The position numbers were made by a program, and so were the translations under genes. From Litorimonas sp046250185 (GTDB taxonomy: Bacteria; Pseudomonadota; Alphaproteobacteria; Caulobacterales; Maricaulaceae), in NCBI RefSeq assembly GCF_046250185.1, contig NZ_CP176469.1: a stretch of 64,000 nt of DNA. One strand, given 5' to 3'. Below, in pieces: positions 58,211 to 64,000 of this stretch (its first letter is position 1; each line of letters begins with the position of its first letter). Under the pieces are notes generated by a model, which worked only from the letters and a program-made list of their open reading frames with translations, did not search any database and was not told where the DNA came from.

Positions 58211-58723
58211 ATGAAAGAAACATCTTCTATGACACGATTTTTATCGGTGATTTTATTCGTGGGCATGATCGTTCTCGCGCTGGCTGTGGTGTTGCTCGTT
58301 AGCTCTGCCGCCTTCATGGTTTTCCCGTCAGAGCTTCAGGGCAAATTTTTTGAGGGTATTGATCATAGTAGCCTGCCAAAAATCACTGAACGCGGGCTGG
58401 CGATCGCCTGTGGCGGCGGTGCGATTATTGCGGCGGCGTGGTTTTTGGTCCTCAAAACCTTACGCTCTGTTGTGCAAACAGTTGGGGCTGGCGATCCTTT
58501 CGTGCCGGAAAACATCTCGCGCCTACGATTGATTTGGCTCGTGATTGCAGGCGCTGAATTGCTGCGCATGATTTTTCATTATGTGGCAAGCTTAGGGAAT
58601 AGCGCAGCGGCTGATTTAGACATTCGCATCGGCACCTGGTTTCTGGTCTTTGTCATTGCGACGCTGTCAGAGGCTTTCCGCTACGGTGCGGAAATGCGCC
58701 AAGAGCAGGAATTGACAATCTGA
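58211..58723 (+). CDS. DUF2975 family membrane protein
   Basis: A protein of about 170 residues with four membrane helices (about residues 12-32, 55-75, 105-130, 140-160) and the DUF2975 pattern (GDPFVPENISRLRLI, about 97-111). It is coupled by a one-base overlap to a small HTH protein, the usual partner of this family, so the pair probably forms a membrane sensor plus regulator. The start could also be the ATG at 58229; neither has a good ribosome binding site. Confidence 0.82.
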   Translation: MKETSSMTRFLSVILFVGMIVLALAVVLLVSSAAFMVFPSELQGKFFEGIDHSSLPKITERGLAIACGGGAIIAAAWFLVLKTLRSVVQTVGAGDPFVPENISRLRLIWLVIAGAELLRMIFHYVASLGNSAAADLDIRIGTWFLVFVIATLSEAFRYGAEMRQEQELTI

Positions 58724-58962
58724 TGGCGATTAAAGTTAATCTCGACCGCGTGCTGCTCGACCGTAAAATGTCGCTGACAGAGCTGGCGGAACGCGTGGGC
58801 ATTACGCTCGCGAATTTGTCGATCTTGAAGACGGGGAAAGCGCGAGCCGTGCGGTTTTCAACATTAGACGCGCTCTGTCGGGAGTTGGATTGCCAGCCCG
58901 CAGATATCTTGGTCTATGAACCTGATGAAGGTGAGCAAGAGTTAAAGGCGGCCGCTGAATAG
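58723..58962 (+). CDS. Small Cro/CI-type HTH regulator (YozG-like)
   Basis: A 79-residue protein that is essentially one helix-turn-helix domain: LDRVLLDRKMSLTELAERVGIT (about 6-27), LSILKTGKARAVRFSTLDALCREL (about 32-55) and QPADILVYEPDEG. This is the YozG type that pairs with DUF2975. It likely represses its own operon. Followed by a hairpin at 58982. Confidence 0.9.
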   Translation: MAIKVNLDRVLLDRKMSLTELAERVGITLANLSILKTGKARAVRFSTLDALCRELDCQPADILVYEPDEGEQELKAAAE

Positions 58963-58981
58963 ATGATTATTAGTGGAAATA

Positions 58982-59008
58982 CCTGCTCCCGCACGAAGCG
59001 AGAGCAGG
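58982..59008 (+). terminator. Hairpin terminator after the HTH gene
   Basis: CCTGCTC and GAGCAGG form a 7-bp stem around a 13-base loop with its own short GC pairing, followed by GC then ATTTAATTATTT. It lies between convergent genes and may serve both. Confidence 0.6.
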
Positions 59009-59028
59009 GCATTTAATTATTTAAGTCT

Positions 59029-59643
59029 CTAAGACCCGTATTTAACGGAACAGCCATAGGGCGCTGTGTCAGATTTTGCCACCGCTTGACCTGCATCCAT
59101 ATCGGCCAAGGCCGCTTTGACGTAGTTCTTGGCGCCCGCAACTGTAGACGGGCTGGCAGAGCGGTTATCATCAATCGCGCCCTGATAAACGAGGGTTTGT
59201 GCCTCATCGATGATGAACATATGTGGTGTTGTCTTAGCGCTAAATTTGCGGCCCGCATCGCCTGATGGATCAAGGATGACGGCTGTCGGCGCGGCCCCCG
59301 TTTCCGCAACATGAGCATTGGCTTCTTCGCCAGTCTTATAGCCTTGCTGTCCCGGGGCGCTGGAGATCACGGATAGCCAGACGGTGTCGCCGTCCGCTGT
59401 CGCCATTTTCTGCGTGTCTTGCATGTTGTTCGTGCCGTAGTGTTTTTTGACATATGGGCAGCCCTCATTCGTCCACTCAAGCACAACGCGTTTGCCCGCG
59501 AAGTCTGAAAGGTTGTGAGTTTTGCCGTTAGAATCTGTGACGGTCATGTCGGACACAGTTGACCCTGTCGCGATTTTAGCGTGGGCAGAGCCCGCGACGG
59601 CGAGGCCCGCGATCAGGCCAGTTGTGATAAGGAATTTACGCAT
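59029..59643 (-). CDS. Exported thioredoxin-like protein
   Basis: A 204-residue protein with a signal peptide (cleavage near AHA-KI, residue about 22) and an AhpC/TSA-thioredoxin-like fold (about 25-190). The usual CxxC is replaced by a single cysteine in NEGCPYVKKHY (about 59-69), and a second cysteine lies near the C-terminus (YGCSVKY). It follows a DsbD-like gene by 20 bases on the same strand, so it may be its periplasmic partner or substrate. A family resembling peroxiredoxin-type redoxins is possible. GGAG lies eight bases before the ATG. Confidence 0.8.
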   Translation of the reverse strand: MRKFLITTGLIAGLAVAGSAHAKIATGSTVSDMTVTDSNGKTHNLSDFAGKRVVLEWTNEGCPYVKKHYGTNNMQDTQKMATADGDTVWLSVISSAPGQQGYKTGEEANAHVAETGAAPTAVILDPSGDAGRKFSAKTTPHMFIIDEAQTLVYQGAIDDNRSASPSTVAGAKNYVKAALADMDAGQAVAKSDTAPYGCSVKYGS

Positions 59644-59663
59644 GTGTTCTCTCCAAAGTGAGT

Positions 59664-61736
59664 TTACTCAGACCCCCGAATAGCGTCTTCTACCACACTA
59701 TACGTCAGAACTTGAGGGAGGATTTGCCCCTTCACGGAATTTTGATCAGGGCGGTAGACCAGATATAACGGCACACCAGCGCGGCCATAGCTCGCGAGTT
59801 CTTGCGCGATTTTATCGTTTTTATTCGTCCAATCCGCCACAACGAAGGCGGTGTCTGTCTCTTTGAACAGCTTGCGCATTTTCTCTGTATCGAGGACGAG
59901 GCGCTCATTGACTTTACAAGTCACGCACCAATCGGCGGTAAAGTCGACGAAGACGGGGCGGCCTTCGGCGCGGAGTGAGGCAACGGTTTCAGGTGACCAT
60001 GCAATGGTGTCAGCTTTGGCTGTCGCCGTGGATGTGACCGCGCCTGCCGTGAGGGACATTGGCAGGATGAGGGCGGCGATAATAGCGGCCGCACCCATTG
60101 CTTTGCCTACCGTCCCGCGTTGCCAGAGCCAGATGCCAAAGGCGATCAACAAGGCGCTAATCAGCAGGGCGCTGAGGCCGTAACTGCCGACTTGCTGCCC
60201 CACGACCCAAGCGAGCCAGATGGCCGTGGCGAACATAGGGAAGGCGAGGAACTCTTTGAACCGCACCATCCAAGGGCCGGGCTTGGGCAATTTGGACAAG
60301 AGCGCTGGCACATAACCGAGCAGCAAGAACGGCGCGGCGAAGCCGAGGCCGAGCACGAGGAAGACGATGACTGTGATGAGGGCTGGTTGCGCCAAGGCAT
60401 ATCCCATCGCCCCCGCCATAAGCGGTGCAGTGCAAGGCGTGGCAACAATAACGGCGAGGGCGCCCGTGAAGAAGCTCCCGCTTTTGCCGCCGCGCTGCGT
60501 CAGGCTCCCGCCTGTATTTTGCAAGCGCGAGCCAAATTCAAATACGCCGAGGAGGTTTAGTCCGATGACGAACATCAACAAGGCCAAGACACCCGCGACT
60601 TTGGGCGACTGTAATTGGAAGCCCCATCCGAGGCTCGCGCCCGCCGCTTTGAGTGCGAGCAACACGCCGATCAAGACCATGAAGGTCGCCAGCACACCGA
60701 GCGTATAGAGCCACGCATCGCGCTTGGCTTCGCGTCGTTCTGAATGTGCCGACTTGGCAAGGCTGAGAGCTTTGAGCGAAATGATTGGGAAGACGCACGG
60801 CATGAGGTTGAGGATCAAGCCGCCAATAAAGGCCATAAAGATCGCAGGGATCAGCGTCACTCCGCCAACAGATTTCGGCGCAGCGCTCGCGCCAATCGCG
60901 AGCGTTTGTCCTGCGGCGAGAGCAACTTCCGTCCCGCGATAGTCGCCATTGGCATCGACATAGGTCAGCACGCCGTCAAAGCTGGCGGGTAATTCGCTGT
61001 CCCACGCATAGTCGGGGCGGGTGGAAATTTCGATACCGTCTGTGCCAATGCGCACGGCTTGCGGCTCGGAATGGGCCAAGACGCCTTGGTCGTAAGGGAA
61101 GTAATAGGCGTCGCTGTAATCGCCGTCTGGCAAACCCGTGAATTGGAGCGAGAGAATTTCAGTCGCGTCGACAGAGGCCGCGCCGCTCACATTGCCGCGC
61201 GTGGGGCTGGCCGCAATCGCGGCTCTGATCTCGGCGTCCCAGCGTGTGTCGACTTCCGGCTCGCCGACCATAATCTGTAGGCTCAGCGATCCATCTTCAG
61301 GGATGCAGACATCTTTGCAGACGAGGTAGTAGAAATCAGAGGTGAAGGTCAGAATCTCGCCCGGGATTGCAGAGGTCGGTATTGTGAACTGGACAGGGAA
61401 AAGCGGCGTGCCTTCAAAGCCGTAATTGATGATCGGGCCCGTCGCGATGGGGCGGGGCAGGGGCCAGACAATGTCGCCATGGGTCACGCCCTCTGGCAGC
61501 ACCCAGTCCATTTGAACCGGTTCGCCGCTATCGCCGGGATTGCGCCAATAGGTGTGCCAGTGATCATCTAATTCTGTGCGAAGCGCGATGTAGAAGCTCT
61601 GCCCTGGCGCGACGGTATCGTGATCTGAAATCAGGCTTGCCGTGACGCGGCCCGTATCAAGCGGCAAGCTCTGCCGTGCGAGCGCAGGTAAGCTGAAGAT
61701 CAAGACGATGAAGAGGCTAAGAAGTGTGCGTAACAT
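59664..61736 (-). CDS. DsbD/ScsB-like thiol:disulfide interchange protein
   Basis: A 690-residue three-part protein. The signal peptide (about 1-20) is followed by a periplasmic DsbD-alpha-like domain (about 25-270) with CKDVCIPEDG, then a polytopic CcdA-like membrane part (about 290-560). The membrane part holds its redox cysteines in LMPCVFPIISLK and ATPCTAPLMAGAMG. A C-terminal thioredoxin domain with DWCVTCKVNERL (about 600-611) completes it. It carries electrons from cytoplasmic thioredoxin to periplasmic proteins. The long N-terminal region resembles ScsB more than E. coli DsbD. The downstream thioredoxin-like protein may receive electrons. Confidence 0.88.
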   Translation of the reverse strand: MLRTLLSLFIVLIFSLPALARQSLPLDTGRVTASLISDHDTVAPGQSFYIALRTELDDHWHTYWRNPGDSGEPVQMDWVLPEGVTHGDIVWPLPRPIATGPIINYGFEGTPLFPVQFTIPTSAIPGEILTFTSDFYYLVCKDVCIPEDGSLSLQIMVGEPEVDTRWDAEIRAAIAASPTRGNVSGAASVDATEILSLQFTGLPDGDYSDAYYFPYDQGVLAHSEPQAVRIGTDGIEISTRPDYAWDSELPASFDGVLTYVDANGDYRGTEVALAAGQTLAIGASAAPKSVGGVTLIPAIFMAFIGGLILNLMPCVFPIISLKALSLAKSAHSERREAKRDAWLYTLGVLATFMVLIGVLLALKAAGASLGWGFQLQSPKVAGVLALLMFVIGLNLLGVFEFGSRLQNTGGSLTQRGGKSGSFFTGALAVIVATPCTAPLMAGAMGYALAQPALITVIVFLVLGLGFAAPFLLLGYVPALLSKLPKPGPWMVRFKEFLAFPMFATAIWLAWVVGQQVGSYGLSALLISALLIAFGIWLWQRGTVGKAMGAAAIIAALILPMSLTAGAVTSTATAKADTIAWSPETVASLRAEGRPVFVDFTADWCVTCKVNERLVLDTEKMRKLFKETDTAFVVADWTNKNDKIAQELASYGRAGVPLYLVYRPDQNSVKGQILPQVLTYSVVEDAIRGSE

Positions 61737-61831
61737 AAGCGCCGTTTTACGCGAGGAAAGTTAAGAAAGCGACGACGAAAGCACCCGCCTCACGCAAAGT
61801 TTAACTGTGGCTGATCTGTGATCCGCGCATG

Positions 61832-61875
61832 AAAAAGCCCCGCTCGATCATTATAGATAATGACATAAGCGGGGC
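61832..61875 (-). terminator. Rho-independent terminator after sapC
   Basis: GCCCCGCT and AGCGGGGC pair over eight bases, with a second inner stem TCATTAT/ATAATGA in the loop, followed by five Ts on the minus strand. It lies 26 bases after the stop codon of the SapC-family gene. Confidence 0.9.
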
Positions 61876-61900
61876 GTCTGTAATTTGATTTGAAGCGCGC

Positions 61901-62710
61901 TTACTTCTTTTTCTTCTTCGCGGCTTTTTCTGCCTTTTCGGCCTCTGCTGCTGAACGGCGCAGGGTCATGTTGACCAAACGCTGCCAGTTACCCAGTGAG
62001 ATCAAGTGCGCATAAGCAATCGCCATATAGCCATTGGCGACAAATTCTTTAGTTTTGTCTGCTGGAAGGGCTTTGAGTTTTTCTTCGGAGATCGCGAAGT
62101 AATCTGCAATCTTCTGACGCGGTGCAGGTGTGCCGTCAGCGTTTTGACCTTGGAAGTTCATTTCTTTCGGCTCGAACAAATCCAGCTCTTTAAACGCTGT
62201 GATCATATTGGCTGTCGCCTGACGGTCACGTTCGAAGTTTTGAAGGAATTGGAAAGCCTCTTGTGTGAAGGCTGATGTTTCGTCACCTGTAAAGAAGGGT
62301 TGCTCTGCGCCCTTGGCGACCACACATTCCGCAGCTTCGTCAACGCAGACCACAAAGCGGTCATTGGCTTCGTCGCCCGCAAGGACGAAAGGATAGCGAC
62401 GGGCGAAAGCTGGCATATAGAAGTCTGGCTCGAACTCACCGTCTGTGACGAACAGGTTTTCGCCAGAGCGAATACCCATCACAGCGAGCGGCGAACGATC
62501 AGCGCCCGCAAAGATGATTGGCATTGTCGTTGACGCGGCCCCGAATTCTGGCGCTGTCAAAGGCAGGAAGTGCTGATCTGCCATAAATGTAAACGGCTTT
62601 TTGACTTGTTTGACGCCGTGCTTAGAATGGCGGTCTTTGGTCAATGGGATCGGGTTCTTGTAGAACATAACATTTCCAGTCACGGAAACGGGTGCTTGTT
62701 GTTCGGCCAT
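61901..62710 (-). CDS. SapC family protein
   Basis: A 269-residue protein of the SapC family (Pfam SapC), named after a Campylobacter S-layer-associated gene but of unclear function in Alphaproteobacteria. Visible are FTFMADQHFLPLTAPEFG (about 41-58), MPIIFAG (about 63-69), FYMPAFARRYPFVL (about 97-110) and FLQNFERDRQATANMI (about 153-168). There is no signal peptide. A long Lys/Ala/Glu tail (about 250-269) ends in a Lys run. Confidence 0.88.
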   Translation of the reverse strand: MAEQQAPVSVTGNVMFYKNPIPLTKDRHSKHGVKQVKKPFTFMADQHFLPLTAPEFGAASTTMPIIFAGADRSPLAVMGIRSGENLFVTDGEFEPDFYMPAFARRYPFVLAGDEANDRFVVCVDEAAECVVAKGAEQPFFTGDETSAFTQEAFQFLQNFERDRQATANMITAFKELDLFEPKEMNFQGQNADGTPAPRQKIADYFAISEEKLKALPADKTKEFVANGYMAIAYAHLISLGNWQRLVNMTLRRSAAEAEKAEKAAKKKKK

Positions 62711-62885
62711 GTGGTCCTCGTTTGATTATATTTTAAAGCAGTTACGGACCCTTCCGTGCCTGCCAGTCAATTTCATCCCGCGCCCTTAGCGAAAAAGCGT
62801 CCAACTTTCAACAGGGGATTACGGCAGGCCGACCTGCGTAAAATAAGCGGTGGCGCGAGGGGGTGCGAACCGTTAGTGTAAGGCC

Positions 62886-63326
62886 ATGCATGATCATACA
62901 CATCGTGACGATATTCCCACCCGTATCGCGTCGGCGCGCGCTGTTTGCGAAGCGGCAGGGGAACGGTTTACGCCGTTACGCGCCCATGTGCTGGAATTGG
63001 TGATCAGTGACGGCGGCGCAGTAAAAGCCTATGATTTGCTCGACCGTCTTAAGCCTGAGATTGGCAGCCCGAAACCGCCCACGGTTTACCGTGCGCTCGA
63101 GTTTCTGTCCAAGCTCGGCTTGATCCACCGCGTCGAAGCGCTGAATGCCTTTATCGCATGCGATCATCAACATGACGGAGATCTGGCGGAGTTCTTTATC
63201 TGCGAGGTCTGTAACGCCGTCGAAGAGCGCCATGCCCATGATCATATTGACTGCAAGCCCGATGGATTTCAGATCAAGCGCAGCGTGGTCGAACATTACG
63301 GCCTCTGCGTGAAGTGCGCCGCTTGA
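62886..63326 (+). CDS. zur: Fur family regulator, Zur-like
   Basis: A 146-residue metal-responsive repressor. The winged-helix part (about 25-90) shows FTPLRAHVLELV and PPTVYRALEFLSKLGLIHRVE. The metal-binding part has HQHDGDLAEFFICEVCNAVEE (with FICEVC as the first CxxC, about 112-117) and the final CVKC, the structural zinc pairs. The His-rich start (HDHTH) and the order of motifs resemble Zur, the zinc-uptake regulator, but Fur or Irr-like roles are not excluded. It is not close to zinc transport genes here. A truncated thioesterase gene follows after five bases. Confidence 0.8.
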   Translation: MHDHTHRDDIPTRIASARAVCEAAGERFTPLRAHVLELVISDGGAVKAYDLLDRLKPEIGSPKPPTVYRALEFLSKLGLIHRVEALNAFIACDHQHDGDLAEFFICEVCNAVEERHAHDHIDCKPDGFQIKRSVVEHYGLCVKCAA

Positions 63327-63331
63327 TCCTA

Positions 63332-64000
63332 ATGGATGGATTTGTGCTGACATGGGCGGGGGAGTGTTCCAGCTGGGAATGTGACGATCTGGGGCATTTG
63401 AATATGCGCTATTACGTCCGCAAGTTCGGGCAAGCGCGCGCGGGTCTTTTCGTTCGCTTGGGTCTCACCCATGCCTATAAGCCTGGCACGAGTAGCACCG
63501 TGCGTGTGCGCGATTTCCATATCCGCTACCAAGCCGAAGCCCACCCCGGCAATCCACTCAAAGTGATGAGCGCGATCTTACAACTCCATGAAGATACGGT
63601 GCAGCTATGTCATATAATGTACCATGAAGACGGGCGCGTTGCTGCGAGTGCAGTTGAAACGGTGGAGCATTTCTACCTGACGGCGCACCGTACGTTCGCG
63701 TGGCCCAAACGGGTGCAGCTTTCGGCCAAGACGTTTACCGTGCCAATGCCAGATGTCGCCAAACCTAGAAATATTGATCTTTCAGTGGCCCATATAGGCC
63801 GCACTGCGCAGGTGCTGCGAGACGCTGGACTATGCCCTGTCGGTACAGGCGTGTTTGAGGCGAGCGAGACGGATATCACGGAATATGTCACGGCGGGCGC
63901 GATTTTCGGACGCACCACATCCTCTATCGCGTGGTTTCGAGACGGCTGGCCAGAGCTATACGACCACGCCTATCGCGAGGCAAATTTGTCAGCGGCCCTG
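63332..64000 (+). CDS. Hot-dog-fold thioesterase-family protein, 3' end outside the window
   Basis: An open frame of 223 codons from ATG at 63332 to the window edge without a stop. The start ECSSWECDDLGHLNMRYY (about 11-28) has the Asp-x-x-Gly-His-(L/M)-N motif of acyl-CoA thioesterases, followed by RVRDFHIRYQAEA and SAVETVEHF. A second hot-dog half may begin at about residue 130. It is likely cotranscribed with the Zur-like gene. The substrate is unknown and the C-terminus is unseen. Confidence 0.8.
   Translation, partial: MDGFVLTWAGECSSWECDDLGHLNMRYYVRKFGQARAGLFVRLGLTHAYKPGTSSTVRVRDFHIRYQAEAHPGNPLKVMSAILQLHEDTVQLCHIMYHEDGRVAASAVETVEHFYLTAHRTFAWPKRVQLSAKTFTVPMPDVAKPRNIDLSVAHIGRTAQVLRDAGLCPVGTGVFEASETDITEYVTAGAIFGRTTSSIAWFRDGWPELYDHAYREANLSAAL

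Noticed and set aside
1..64000. Search for tRNA/rRNA genes, insertion sequences, phage genes, CRISPR arrays, toxin-antitoxin and defence systems.
   Set aside because: None was recognised. All neighbouring genes are housekeeping or envelope functions and codon use looks even, so no mobile island is claimed.

Overview
The window reads as an ordinary, densely coded piece of an alphaproteobacterial chromosome of middling GC content. The likely home is the Caulobacterales/Maricaulales/Hyphomonadaceae area. That placement is inferred from gene families and gene order: dsbB-coq7, a RodZ-like gene upstream of ispG, rsmI-yraN-BON lipoprotein opposite a penicillin-binding-protein activator, a CC0125/CC1285-type lipoprotein, SapC, and an FecA-like TonB receptor. 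No rRNA, tRNA, insertion sequence, prophage, CRISPR array or recognisable defence island was seen.

Layout. 1-9.4 kb: a truncated S9 peptidase, a two-gene unit of a membrane-anchored Hsp70-like ATPase and its membrane partner, small exported proteins, a nucleotide-sugar epimerase, a sterol-desaturase-family protein and a Tat-exported PhoD phosphatase. 9.6-16 kb: ahcY and metK (activated methyl cycle), a GlsB-type protein, rimM, ptsP and a lipoprotein. 16-22.8 kb: an M49-type peptidase, a HIT protein, a FemAB-like acetyltransferase, RidA, a nitroreductase, an MBL-fold hydrolase and a membrane protein. 22.8-36.7 kb: a contiguous minus-strand amino-acid block. It runs metX-metB, then ilvD-ilvC-ilvB-(96-aa membrane protein)-ilvN-like-leuA-leuC-leuD-leuB-ilvA. 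36.7-45.7 kb: an RTX-like triplicated protein, DUF983, lipoproteins, a TonB receptor behind two Fur-box-like sites, ispG, a RodZ-like protein, dsbB and coq7. 45.8-64 kb: an FAD oxidoreductase, gshB, a fasciclin lipoprotein, two YbjQ-family genes, a lipase-like hydrolase, an ArsC/Spx-like protein, a BON lipoprotein, yraN, rsmI, a PBP activator, hemW, rdgB, a DUF2975/HTH pair, a DsbD-like reductase with a thioredoxin-like partner, SapC, a Zur-like regulator and a truncated thioesterase.

The strongest signals are two RNA-level switches in series on the minus strand. Upstream of metX-metB lies a SAM-I (S-box) type riboswitch (36547-36669), with a promoter whose predicted start coincides with helix P1 and a Rho-independent terminator just downstream. 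Between metB and ilvD lies a ribosome-mediated attenuator. It consists of a 43-codon leader peptide whose last 21 residues hold 7 Leu, 5 Val and 1 Ile, then a 7-bp GC stem followed by six Ts. The end of the leader ORF carries a copy of the terminator 3' arm that can pair with the 5' arm as an antiterminator. This single attenuator appears to control about ten genes for isoleucine, valine and leucine synthesis, including ilvA at the far end.

The genes work together as follows. MetX and MetB feed sulfur into methionine, MetK makes SAM and AhcY recycles S-adenosylhomocysteine. SAM would report back to metX-metB through the riboswitch, while charged tRNAs for Leu, Val and Ile would report to the ilv-leu operon through the leader peptide. 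Functional statements are family-level inferences from the sequence, since no database search was possible.
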